Origin: Natrinema longum
GTDB lineage: Archaea; Halobacteriota; Halobacteria; Halobacteriales; Natrialbaceae
Length of the DNA: 64,000 nucleotides
NCBI RefSeq assembly: GCF_017352095.1
Contig: NZ_CP071463.1
Span: forward strand, 1,364,001 to 1,428,000
Reading direction: 5' to 3'
The position numbers and the translations under genes were made by a program. Positions 43,723 to 52,522 of the stretch are shown here, in pieces (the first letter of the stretch is position 1; every line of letters starts with the position of its first letter). The notes beneath the pieces were generated by a model that made no database searches, was not told the DNA's origin, and saw nothing but the letters and a program-made list of their open reading frames with translations.

Positions 43723-46700
43723 CTACGTCTCGTCGTCGGTCGCCCCGAAGGTGAACACGTCGTCGCTCTCGGCCTCACTGTCGTCGTCCTCGTCATCCGT
43801 CTCGAGGTCGCCGTCCGCCGAGTCGTCGACGGATTCGGATTCGTCCGTCGTCTCGTCGGCCGCAAGCGGCTCCGCCGATTCCTCCGACTCCGGCGGTTCG
43901 ACTGCAAACGGATCGTCCGCGTCTTCTGAATCCGATTCCGACGGTTCGACTGCAAGCGGATCGTCCGCGTCTTCCGAATCCGATTCCGACGGTTCGACTG
44001 CAAGCGGATCGTCCGCGTCTTCCGAATCCGATTCCGACGGTTCGACTGCAAGCGGATCGTCCGCGTCTTCCGAATCCGATTCCGACGGTTCGACTGCAAG
44101 CGGATCGTCCGCGTCTTCCGAATCCGACGCCGGCGGTTCGGCCGCAAGCGGATCCGGCGATTCGGTCGCTGCACCGAATCCGCCGTCGTCGCTGTCGTCA
44201 CCGTCTTCATCCGGGTCCTCGATCCCGAGGATCTCTTCGGCACCGATCTCGTCGGTGTCCCCGTCGACCGCTGGCTCGTCACCGGGTTCGCGATCTTCGG
44301 GAGTCTCAGCCGGCGTCTCGTCCTCGAGTCCGTCGAGTGACGAGCCCTCCTCGGGCGTCGCGGCCGTCGATCGATCGGTGGTGTCCGCGTCCGAATCCAC
44401 GTCGAGATCGAGTGTCTCCTCGGCTGCACCGTCGTCGAACGTCAGCGTCCCCTCGGCGTCGTCCTGCCCGCTTTCCGCGTCGGCGTCGAAGGTGATGCCA
44501 CGATCCCCGTCACTCGGTTCGTCGTCGGTCGTGTCATCGACGCCGCCCAACTCGGGGCCGTCCAACTCCGCGTCCACGTCGAAACTCGACTCGAAGTCGA
44601 CTGCCGTGCTGTCGACGTCAGTGTCGAACCGGTCGAGCGCTTCCGAGAGCTGGGAGGCCTGCTCGGAGAGGCCCGAGGCCGATTTCGTGACTTCGGTTAG
44701 CGCGGTGGTCTGCTCTTCGGCCGCGGCCGCGACGTTCTCGGCTTCCGACGTCGTCTCCTCGGAGATCGTCGCCGCGTCGTCGACCATCGCGACGACCTCC
44801 TGCGTCGAGGCTGCCTGCTCTTCGGTCGCCGCGGAGATCTCCTGGACGCCCACGTTGGTCTCCTGGGCGAGTTCGGCGATCTCTTCGAGCGCGTTGACCG
44901 CTTCCTCGACCTTCTCGCTGGCGTTTTCGATGTTAGTACTCGTTCCCTCGACCTCGGTGGCGGAGGTCTCGGTCCGCTCCCGAATCGCCTCGAGTCGGTC
45001 TTCGGCTTCGTTGGCCGCCTCGGCGACGTCCTCGGAGAGTGCCTTGACCTCCTTGGCGACGACGGAGAACCCTTCGTCGTCGCTGCCGCCGGCGGAGCGG
45101 GAGGCCTCGATGTTGGCGTTGAGCGCCAGCATGTTGGTCTGGCGAGCGATCTCGGAAATCGTGTTGATGAGTTCGTCGATCTGCTGGACTTCCTCTTCGA
45201 GCCGGCGGATCTCGGAGACGGCGTCGCCGGCTTCGTTCTCGATCTCGTCCATGGCCGTGATCGCCGCCTGGGCGGCCTCCTGCCCTTCCTGTCCGGTATC
45301 GACGGTCCGTTCGGCGATATCGGCCACCTCGTTCGAGGAGGCGGCGATCTCTTCGGTCGTCGTCGAGAGACCGCTCATCTCCTGGTTGACCGACTGGAGC
45401 GACTCGTTCTGTCGGTCCGCACCGTCGGAAATCTCCTGAATGGACTCCGTGACCTGCTGGGAGGCCGACCGGACTTCTTCGCTCGAGGCAGTCACCTGCT
45501 CGGAGGCGGTCGCGACGTCGGTCGCGAACCGGTTGAGCTCGGCGATGGTCTGCTCGATCTCGTCGAGCATCTCGTTGAAGTCCTCCCCGATCTGTTGCAT
45601 CTGCTCGTTGTCGCTTTCGGCGTTCGCGCGGGCGGTGAGGTCGCCGTCGGCGGCATCGCCCATGACCGCACAGTACTCGGCGGCCTTCTCCTGGAGATGG
45701 TCGTTGATCTCCTGGACGCGTTCGCGTTCGCGTTCGGCCTCCTCGCGAGCGGCTTCCGCTTCCTCGATCTGCTCGCGCAAGGCGACGCGCATCGAGTCGA
45801 AGCCGTCGTACAGTCGACCGATGTTGTCGATCCGTTTGGTCTCGAGGTCGACCTCGAGGTTCCCTTTCTCCATCTCGCTTGCTTTGTCCGTGAGGCGGTC
45901 GATCGACACGGCGGTGTTCCGACCGAGGATGGCACCGACCGCGCCGATCATGACGATGCCGAGGATCGTCGCGTAGATCCCATACTGGGTGACGTTGTTG
46001 ACGTACCCGAGCGCCTGGTCGGCGGGCTCGTGTCTGACGATGACCCAGTCGGTACCGAACACCGGAGCGGCACTCGTGACGTAGTTGCTATCGCTTTGGA
46101 AACCGTAGTAGTCGTTGTCGAACGCAAACGAGGAGCCCGATACTTCCCGGGTATTCGCACCCGAGGTCCGGGCCGTCGTGAGGGAATCGCTATCGCCACC
46201 GTATGCGAGTCCGACCGAATCGTGACCCTCGGCGTAGTCCTCGGTGTTGTCGAGCATGACCTCGTCGTCACCGCCGAGGACCATCGTCTCCACACCCTCC
46301 TCGTTCTGTAGCTGATTGGCGTAGGCCTCGAGGTTGGCGGTGTAGACGATCGCTCGGTCCTCGTTTTCCGACGAGAGCTGGACGTAGGTGACGACGGTGG
46401 TATTCTGCCCGAACTGATCCTCAGCGAGGTAGGCGTCCGAAACCCAGATGACGCCCTGTTCAGCCGTCGAGTAGGCGTCCTCGGGAACGTTGTCAATGCT
46501 GCTGGTCGGCTGGTTGCGGAACGCGTCGTTGGTACTTGCGGTTACCGTCTGGGTATCCCGGTTAACGTAAGAGATATCGAACGTATCGGCATCTAGATGT
46601 TCCTCCCAGTCGAGGAAGCGGGCCTGGATCGCCTCGGGATCGTCACTCGCGACGACGTCCGACCGGGCGAGCATCCCAACGGTGTGTTCGTTCTGTTCGT

Positions 46701-46905
46701 TCCACATCTGCAGACTCTGTGCCTCCTGTTGGGCCGCAGCCGTCTGATCGCTTTGTACTCGATCTTCCGCCTGATTCGAGATTGCCGCCGTTGCACCGTA
46801 TCCGATCAGCCCGACCGAGAGCCCGAGAACGAGCAACGCGATCGCGAACTTGACCGCGTATCTACGTCGGATAGCTTTTGGCACCAATCGTCGCGCGAAA
46901 TCCAT
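43723..46905 (-). CDS. Methyl-accepting chemotaxis transducer with acidic repeat tail
   Basis: The protein is 1060 residues long. The order is: cytoplasmic start, membrane helix 1 (about 18-40), an extracellular sensor domain of about 260 residues (Cache-like), membrane helix 2 (about 303-325), HAMP region(s), and a methyl-accepting signalling domain with the hairpin tip NMLALNANIEASRSAGGSDDEGFSVVAKEVKALSE. After the signalling domain comes an about 300-residue acidic tail with five copies of a 16-residue repeat, DDPLAVEPSESDSEDA, ending DDVFTFGATDDET. Such a tail is unusual. It is divergent from a binding-protein gene, which suggests that the two proteins sense a ligand together, as BasT/BasB or CosT/CosB do in Halobacterium. 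Confidence 0.9.
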   Translation of the reverse strand: MDFARRLVPKAIRRRYAVKFAIALLVLGLSVGLIGYGATAAISNQAEDRVQSDQTAAAQQEAQSLQMWNEQNEHTVGMLARSDVVASDDPEAIQARFLDWEEHLDADTFDISYVNRDTQTVTASTNDAFRNQPTSSIDNVPEDAYSTAEQGVIWVSDAYLAEDQFGQNTTVVTYVQLSSENEDRAIVYTANLEAYANQLQNEEGVETMVLGGDDEVMLDNTEDYAEGHDSVGLAYGGDSDSLTTARTSGANTREVSGSSFAFDNDYYGFQSDSNYVTSAAPVFGTDWVIVRHEPADQALGYVNNVTQYGIYATILGIVMIGAVGAILGRNTAVSIDRLTDKASEMEKGNLEVDLETKRIDNIGRLYDGFDSMRVALREQIEEAEAAREEAERERERVQEINDHLQEKAAEYCAVMGDAADGDLTARANAESDNEQMQQIGEDFNEMLDEIEQTIAELNRFATDVATASEQVTASSEEVRSASQQVTESIQEISDGADRQNESLQSVNQEMSGLSTTTEEIAASSNEVADIAERTVDTGQEGQEAAQAAITAMDEIENEAGDAVSEIRRLEEEVQQIDELINTISEIARQTNMLALNANIEASRSAGGSDDEGFSVVAKEVKALSEDVAEAANEAEDRLEAIRERTETSATEVEGTSTNIENASEKVEEAVNALEEIAELAQETNVGVQEISAATEEQAASTQEVVAMVDDAATISEETTSEAENVAAAAEEQTTALTEVTKSASGLSEQASQLSEALDRFDTDVDSTAVDFESSFDVDAELDGPELGGVDDTTDDEPSDGDRGITFDADAESGQDDAEGTLTFDDGAAEETLDLDVDSDADTTDRSTAATPEEGSSLDGLEDETPAETPEDREPGDEPAVDGDTDEIGAEEILGIEDPDEDGDDSDDGGFGAATESPDPLAAEPPASDSEDADDPLAVEPSESDSEDADDPLAVEPSESDSEDADDPLAVEPSESDSEDADDPLAVEPSESDSEDADDPFAVEPPESEESAEPLAADETTDESESVDDSADGDLETDDEDDDSEAESDDVFTFGATDDET
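43895..44158. repeat. 48-bp tandem repeat in the transducer tail
   Basis: About 5.5 copies of a 48-bp unit begin at 43895, 43943, 43991, 44039, 44087 and 44135. The unit codes for 16 residues on the minus strand, and the middle copies are almost identical at the DNA level. The outer copies are degenerate. This is a minisatellite likely to vary in copy number between strains. Confidence 0.85.
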
Positions 46906-47348
46906 GGATAGGAAACGGGTACTCTCGTCACTACATAAATTGTCAGCCACGGTTATCGAAGCTGATAATCGGATCGTGGCACCATATATTCCACATATAA
47001 CAGCGTTAGTCAACCACCACGGCACATATCAAGTTGTACGATATAAAATTAATAATTTCTCTCCATATCACGCAGCGATCATCCGACGGACGTTCGTCCG
47101 ACGGCCCAGTATCAATGTCGAGATATCATCCGGTGTGAGGACAGATTAACAGAGTGGTAGCGATTTATATTGAGACACGTTGATAGAATTAAACCGGCGC
47201 GACCGATTGCGATAAAACGATTATAAATTGAATTGGAGTTTAAATCGTGCAGAGGGTTAACAGCCCGTCCGGAATCTGGCCTCTTTCCTTCCATCCAGTA
47301 TCATCTGGCCGAAACGATTAAGAATGCCAGAAACAGAGACAGTAAGGA
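46906..47348. other. AT-rich divergent region between transducer and binding-protein genes
   Basis: These 443 bp are much more AT-rich than the surroundings. TATA-like stretches occur at about 46983-46998, 47040-47060 and 47212-47250, and ACGATTAAGAATG near 47314-47326 is close to the binding-protein start. The palindrome CGGACG-TT-CGTCCG lies at 47087-47100. No gene is seen; the length suggests several regulator sites. Confidence 0.5.
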
Positions 47349-48701
47349 ATGACTGAACGTAACCGGCGCAGTGGTGAACCGAAACTCCCCTCGAGCGTCG
47401 ACGGGCGACCGAGCGGGCTCGACCGACGGACGCTCCTCAAAACGGGGGCCGGTGGCGTCGCGGGGGTTTCATTTGCGGGCTGTCTGGAGATGGCCGGCAT
47501 GAGCGGCGGGAATAGCGACGGTCCGGAGCCGGTCAAGATCGGCGTTTTGGCACCGAATCCGAAGAGGGACACGATCGGTCAATCGATCGTACGCGGGGCG
47601 GAAGTCGCAGTCACGGAACTCCAGGACAACGGTGGGATCGACGGGAGGGATGTCGAACTGGTCGTCGGCGACACGAACGAGAGTCCGCTCGAGGGGCGTC
47701 GCGAGTACCAGCGACTCACCCTCGAGGAGGACGTGGACGTGACGGTCGGCGTCTTCGCCAGCGAAGTGCTGATGAACATCATAGACGACATCGCCAAACA
47801 AGAGACCCTCCACCTGACGTCCGGTGCCGCGACCACGGCGGCGAGTGAACTGGTGAAAAACCAGTACGAGGACTACAAGTACCACTTCCGCGTGGGACCG
47901 AACAACGACTACGACCTCGGCCGGATGCAGATGGACTTCCTGAACGACATGGCCAGCGATATCGGCTGGAACTCCATTGCCGTCCTGGCGGAGGACTACG
48001 ACTGGACCGAAAAGCCGTGGGAGGTCTATCAGGAACGACTCCCGGAGATGGATATCGATGTCGCCATGGAACGGCGATATCCGGCAGCGACCGACGACTT
48101 CTCGGAGATCTACAGCGAGGTCGCGGATGCGGAGGCCGACGCGGCCTTCATCACGACGGCACACACCGGGAACAGCGCGCTCTCGGACTGGTCCAATCCG
48201 CGGGACCGATCCGAACCACAGCCGTTCGCGTTCGGCGGTATCCACGTTCCGATGCAGCTCCCGTCGTACTACGAGTTAGTCGACGGTGCCTGCGAGTATG
48301 GCGTCATGCAAAACAGTGCCTCAAAACAGAGTACACGGTCCGAGACACAGGCGTTCATCGAACTGTACGAAAACCAGTACGATGGGGAGAGCCCGGTCTA
48401 TACGGGGTATCACGCGTACGACGCAGTCACCCTGTTCGCCAACGCCGTCGAGGAGAGCGGCACGGTCGATTCGACGGAACTCGTCCCGGTTCTCGAGGAG
48501 TTCAGTTTCACCGGCGCTGCCGGTACCATCGAGTTCTACGGCTCCGATCACGACTTCCCGCACGATCTCAGATACAACGCTTCGGACCCCGACCCGGTCT
48601 ACCTCCAGTGGCAGGAAGACGACGACGGCAACGGTGTACAAGAGATCATCTGGCCCGAAGCGCAGGCGACCGCGGACTACATCGCACCGCCCTGGCTCTG
48701 A
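47349..48701 (+). CDS. LivK-type substrate-binding lipoprotein (Tat-exported)
   Basis: The protein is 450 residues long. A twin-arginine signal (GLDRRTLLKTGAGGVAGVSFAG) ends in a lipobox Cys. The binding domain resembles branched-chain amino-acid/urea binding proteins (type I periplasmic fold): KIGVLAPNPKRDTIGQSIVRGAEVAV, TVGVFASEVLMNIIDDIAKQ, TSGAAT, and YTGYHAYDAVTLFANAVEESG. No permease or ATPase is next to it; instead a chemotaxis transducer is divergent from it. It may therefore present the ligand to the transducer. Its stop codon begins copy B of the dispersed element. Confidence 0.85.
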   Translation: MTERNRRSGEPKLPSSVDGRPSGLDRRTLLKTGAGGVAGVSFAGCLEMAGMSGGNSDGPEPVKIGVLAPNPKRDTIGQSIVRGAEVAVTELQDNGGIDGRDVELVVGDTNESPLEGRREYQRLTLEEDVDVTVGVFASEVLMNIIDDIAKQETLHLTSGAATTAASELVKNQYEDYKYHFRVGPNNDYDLGRMQMDFLNDMASDIGWNSIAVLAEDYDWTEKPWEVYQERLPEMDIDVAMERRYPAATDDFSEIYSEVADAEADAAFITTAHTGNSALSDWSNPRDRSEPQPFAFGGIHVPMQLPSYYELVDGACEYGVMQNSASKQSTRSETQAFIELYENQYDGESPVYTGYHAYDAVTLFANAVEESGTVDSTELVPVLEEFSFTGAAGTIEFYGSDHDFPHDLRYNASDPDPVYLQWQEDDDGNGVQEIIWPEAQATADYIAPPWL

Positions 48702-48786
48702 GACGGTCGACTGTCCGTCAGTGCCGCTGGGACCGGGACCGCCCTGCGGTCCCACCGGGACATCGGGACAGCAACCCGTATGAGGC
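48699..48786 (+). repeat. Dispersed intergenic element, copy B
   Basis: This 88-bp copy begins at the binding-protein stop codon and ends ACCCGTATGAGGC. It matches copy A after glnA with about 8 differences including one indel. The hairpin arms are shorter here (GGGACCG / CGGTCCC), but the flanking CCACCGGGACATCGGGACAG is the same. Confidence 0.75.
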
Positions 48787-48849
48787 GTTTTGCTTCGGAC
48801 TCCGAATCGGTTCGCCCGCGATTCCGTTCGACGGGGATCCGTCCGGGGA

Positions 48850-50121
48850 TCAGTCGTCGGCCTCGAGAGCCCCATCCGCCGGTGCGAACCGTCCGCTCCC
48901 GGCCAGCAGGACGCCCGCGAGGAGCCCCCCACCGACCGCGAAGCCGGCGATCAGGACGAAAAACGCCGTTCGGGAGAGTTCGCCGAGCATGAAGCCGCCG
49001 AGAGCGATGCTCGCCGAGCCGAAGCCGAACTCGGCGAGATAGGTGTAGCCATAGGAGAGGCCGCGGGCGTCCGGCGGCGTGTAAACCGCGACCGCGTTCT
49101 GGTAGAACGGCTGGATGGCAAAGAGGAAGAAGCCGAGCACGCCACAGAGCACGACGATCGGGCCGAGCCCGCCCCCCGTTGCAGTCACCGGAATAAACAG
49201 GAGCGCGAGCGCTGCGAGGACGACGAAGAGTCCTGCGAGCCCGCGCGCCGGCCGGACGCGGCCCGTCAGTTTTCCCCCGGCGTACTGACCTGCCATCCCG
49301 ACGACCAGCAGGCCGACGTAGATGTAGTCCGCCGGCTCGATCCCCTCGAGCCCCGCCGGCAACGCCAGCCCCGAGATCGCCGGGAGCGCGTGGAGGATCT
49401 CCGGCAGATAGGTCAGCATTCCCCGGTAGTAGAGTCCTTCGAAGGTGACGAGGACGAAGACGACGGCGAACGCGCTCGCGAACAGCGTTCGCGTGTTTCC
49501 GAGGAGGTCCGACAGCGACAGCGCCTCGTCGGGTCCCGCCTCGGCGTCGTCCGCGACCGCTGCCGTCGGATCGAACGTCGCGCTCAGTCCATAGAGGACT
49601 GCGACGACGCCCGGAACCGCGAGTACCGCTGCGACGAGTGACCACTCGAGGAAGATCAGGAGGGTCGCGGCGACGAACGGGCCGAGCGCGATGCCGGCGT
49701 TGCCGGCGATACCGTGCCAGGCGAAGACGGTTCCGCGATCCTCGACGCCGGTGCTGATGAGTGCGAGACCGGCGGGGTGGTAGACGCTGGCCGCGACCCC
49801 CCACAGGATCAGCCCGACGGCGATGGTGTAGATCGACGTCGCAAGCGAGAGGACCAGAAAGGACAGCGACATCCCGGCGAGACAGACCAGGACGAGCCGC
49901 TTGGTGCCATACCGGTCCGCGAGGATCCCGCCGGGGAGTGCACCCAGCCCGAAGGGTGCGTAGCCGAGTGCGACGACGATGCCAAACAGTGCAACGCCGA
50001 CGTCGAACTCGGCGAGCCAGACGACCAGAAAGATCGGAATCGACGTCTCGAACCAGTGGACGAGCGCGTGTCCGGCCATGGTAAACCCGGCGATCGAACG
50101 GTCGTTGGCGTTCAGCGCCAT
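48850..50121 (-). CDS. MFS transporter
   Basis: This 423-residue protein has about 12 hydrophobic helices in two halves, separated by an acidic loop near residue 200 (AAVADDAEAGPDEALS). The loop 2-3 motif GGILADRYGTKR, variant of the MFS signature GxLaDrxGrk, is clear. The C-terminal half contains GKLTGRVRPARG. The substrate is unknown. It is convergent with the binding-protein gene and lies 78 bp from the divergent polysaccharide deacetylase, on the same strand. Confidence 0.88.
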   Translation of the reverse strand: MALNANDRSIAGFTMAGHALVHWFETSIPIFLVVWLAEFDVGVALFGIVVALGYAPFGLGALPGGILADRYGTKRLVLVCLAGMSLSFLVLSLATSIYTIAVGLILWGVAASVYHPAGLALISTGVEDRGTVFAWHGIAGNAGIALGPFVAATLLIFLEWSLVAAVLAVPGVVAVLYGLSATFDPTAAVADDAEAGPDEALSLSDLLGNTRTLFASAFAVVFVLVTFEGLYYRGMLTYLPEILHALPAISGLALPAGLEGIEPADYIYVGLLVVGMAGQYAGGKLTGRVRPARGLAGLFVVLAALALLFIPVTATGGGLGPIVVLCGVLGFFLFAIQPFYQNAVAVYTPPDARGLSYGYTYLAEFGFGSASIALGGFMLGELSRTAFFVLIAGFAVGGGLLAGVLLAGSGRFAPADGALEADD

Positions 50122-50199
50122 GTGTGAATCGGTGCCTGTACTCGAACGCTCTGCACACTTAGCCGCTTGGAAACCGGAGTCCGACGGTTCATCGCCTCC

Positions 50200-51480
50200 T
50201 CAGACGTGATACAGATACTCGCGCTCGAGCACCGGCGGCAGGATCACCTCGAGTTCGCCGGCGGTCTCGTGTGTGTCGATCGCCTCCAGAGCCGCCTCGA
50301 AGGCGGCGAGGGAATCGCCCTCGAGACGGTGGAAGAACAGCGAGGTGATGGCCCGCATCGATGCCGTGCGCTCGACGGCAGTTCGCGCTCGCTCGACTGA
50401 GGGTTCGCCGATCCGAGACGTTTGACGGGGGTTTACCGCATAGCCCTGGACCGGTCGGCCGCCCGCGAACCCGATGTCGTGGTACTCCTCGACGAGGGCG
50501 AGCGTTCGCTCGTCGTAGTCCCCGTGTGGGTAGGCGAAATATCGAGCACCTTCGGTGAACCCTTCCGCCTCGAGCCAGGCTTTGCCTCGACTGATCTCCG
50601 CGTCCTGTCGCTCCGTGTCGAGTTCCGAAAGGTGGGGATGGGAGTAACAGTGGTTGCCGATGACCCACCCGGCGTCGTGGAGTTCGTGGACCTGATCGAC
50701 CGTCAGACGGGGGAACCCGCCAGGATCGTCGGCACCGCGAGTCTCCGCTTCGATCCGGCCGGGGTTGACGAACGAGACTGCGGGATAGCCGTACTCCTCG
50801 AGGATCGGAAGCGCCGTCGTGTAGTCGGTGACGTGGGCGTCGTCGAACTGGATCATCACGCACCCGGTGTCGGGCCGTGCCACGAGATGGAAATCGTCGA
50901 TCCAGACCGTCCGGCGCTCCCCCTCGTTCGTTCTGACGAGGACGAACACCTCGCGAACGGCCGTTGGATCGAACCCGTCCGCGACCGTCTCGACGCCGAA
51001 GTTGTAGCGGACGAGCGGGAGGGTCCCCTTGATCCCGCGGCGATAATCGAGTTCGTTGCCGTCGTCGTCGATCAGTCGGAGCCAGGGCACGACGAGGCCG
51101 TCCGCCGCGACGGCGAGACCGGGGACGGTATCGGAAAGGTCCCGCGGCTCCGCGAACGACGTCGATATTCCGCCGCTCCGTTCGGCCGCTGGAATCTCGA
51201 GTCTGGCGCTCTGGGTGCCGACAACCGATCGGCTCGCGTCCGCCGAGAGCGTCGCGTTGAGAGGGTCCCACGGATCGAGCGACTCGAAGTCGTCGATCCT
51301 GCCGGCCAGCGCAGGGTCGTCCGTCGATGGTCCGTCATCGGGGTCGGTACTCTGTGGCGGGGTCGGATCCCCGGTCGAATTCGAAGCCGACCCTGGCGAC
51401 GACGAATCGGACGCGTTCAACGTGGCACAGCCGGCCAGACAGAATGACGAGGTCAGCGCGAGGTAGCGTCGCCGTTGCAT
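50200..51480 (-). CDS. Polysaccharide-deacetylase lipoprotein
   Basis: The protein is 426 residues long. A short signal with lipobox (SSFCLAGCATLN) is followed by a Ser/Pro/Asp-rich spacer to about residue 55. A jelly-roll-like domain occupies about 60-205 (carbohydrate-binding-like, SARLEIPAAERSGGISTSF). The NodB deacetylase domain at 210-426 has the metal-binding Asp pair in IQFDDAHVTDY and the HxxxH motif in GNHCYSHPHLS. It should act outside the cell on an acetylated glycan. No other polysaccharide gene is adjacent. RRRY in the signal may direct Tat or Sec export. Confidence 0.85.
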   Translation of the reverse strand: MQRRRYLALTSSFCLAGCATLNASDSSSPGSASNSTGDPTPPQSTDPDDGPSTDDPALAGRIDDFESLDPWDPLNATLSADASRSVVGTQSARLEIPAAERSGGISTSFAEPRDLSDTVPGLAVAADGLVVPWLRLIDDDGNELDYRRGIKGTLPLVRYNFGVETVADGFDPTAVREVFVLVRTNEGERRTVWIDDFHLVARPDTGCVMIQFDDAHVTDYTTALPILEEYGYPAVSFVNPGRIEAETRGADDPGGFPRLTVDQVHELHDAGWVIGNHCYSHPHLSELDTERQDAEISRGKAWLEAEGFTEGARYFAYPHGDYDERTLALVEEYHDIGFAGGRPVQGYAVNPRQTSRIGEPSVERARTAVERTASMRAITSLFFHRLEGDSLAAFEAALEAIDTHETAGELEVILPPVLEREYLYHV

Positions 51481-51656
51481 TCACCGCGAGAACACGTCGG
51501 CGAGAGATATTGTTACAGTCACGTTACCGTCCCGGTTTCCGACGGACGCCGACGCTGAACGAACGCAGCCGACTCGGACGGCGTTCGTCTGCGGTTCTCG
51601 TGACTTCTCTCGACGACTTCAGCGACGCCGAGGCGGCGGTAACGGTCGAGAAGCAG

Positions 51657-52244
51657 TTAGCTGTCGTCGCCGTCCGCGCTGACGACCGTCGAGACGTCGA
51701 TATCGTCGGGTTCGTCCCTGCCGCCGACGACGAGTTCGCCGTCCTCGGTTTCGACGTAGACATCGTCGGCAAATCCGCCCTCAGCGTGGGGGTGTTCGGG
51801 ATCCTCGAGGCGCTCGGGCGTCGACGGTGCTTCGGGGAGGCCCGCCGGCGGCGCAAACTGACCGAGGGGGTCGTCGATCGTAACGTCCCACCGGTCGAAG
51901 AAGTCCCCGTAGCGGTCGTAGTGGGCCTCGAGTTCGTCGGCAGGGAACTCCATCATCTCGGTCCAGCCGTGGTTGTAGAAATCGAAGTTGGCCTGGATGT
52001 GGGTTATCTCGCGGGCCTCGGCCTCGGAGTAGCCCTCCTGGAGCGCCCGCAGGTAGGCGTCCATCGTCGCGTCGAAGAGCCCGTCGAGGTGGGCCGTGCG
52101 CTCCTCGGCGTGGGCGGGATCGGCCTTGTCGGCGAAAATCTTGGTGTGGAGTCTGACCAGTCCTGCGTTGGCGAGCGATCGAACGCCCGGCGTCTCGAGG
52201 GCCGTCCGATAGGCGAAGTGTTTCGCGTTTTGGCGGAGCTTCAT
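51657..52244 (-). CDS. Conserved haloarchaeal protein (DUF6149-like)
   Basis: The protein is 195 residues long and begins MKLRQNAKHFAYRTALETPGVRSLANAG, the start remembered for the DUF6149 family. It is helical and acidic, with Trp/Tyr-rich HIQANFDFYNHGWTEMMEFPADE in the centre. The last 45 residues are Asp/Glu/Gly-rich and probably disordered. Function unknown. The start at 52244 was chosen over 52289 because the additional N-terminal residues match no family pattern. Confidence 0.7.
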   Translation of the reverse strand: MKLRQNAKHFAYRTALETPGVRSLANAGLVRLHTKIFADKADPAHAEERTAHLDGLFDATMDAYLRALQEGYSEAEAREITHIQANFDFYNHGWTEMMEFPADELEAHYDRYGDFFDRWDVTIDDPLGQFAPPAGLPEAPSTPERLEDPEHPHAEGGFADDVYVETEDGELVVGGRDEPDDIDVSTVVSADGDDS

Positions 52245-52522
52245 GACCGGGACTTGGGCGCAAGGAGGGAAGAACGATTCGGACAACAATGTTGTGCCGT
52301 AAGCCCCGTCGTCGTCTCGGGGCGGTCCACGAGGGGGTGGGCAGTCGTCCGAGATAGCGGCAAACCTCCCTCTCTCGAGAAACGATGTCGAAAGACCGGC
52401 GATCGATACACTCGAGTGAACATATTCGGCGTTCAGTGTACGTTCGTTGTGTGCTATCAGTCAGTCCAGCAAAATAGACGAGATAGCAACCCACTTTAAC
52501 CCGCATTACGAACGTTCGGGAT

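Noticed and set aside
43895-44158. Possible CRISPR array
   Set aside because: The repeats are continuous 48-bp units without spacers and keep the reading frame of the transducer.
43718-45439. Serine-rich frame of 573 codons on the plus strand
   Set aside because: It mirrors the transducer tail and signalling domain; the Ser-rich repeats are the complement of the Asp/Glu-rich coding repeat.
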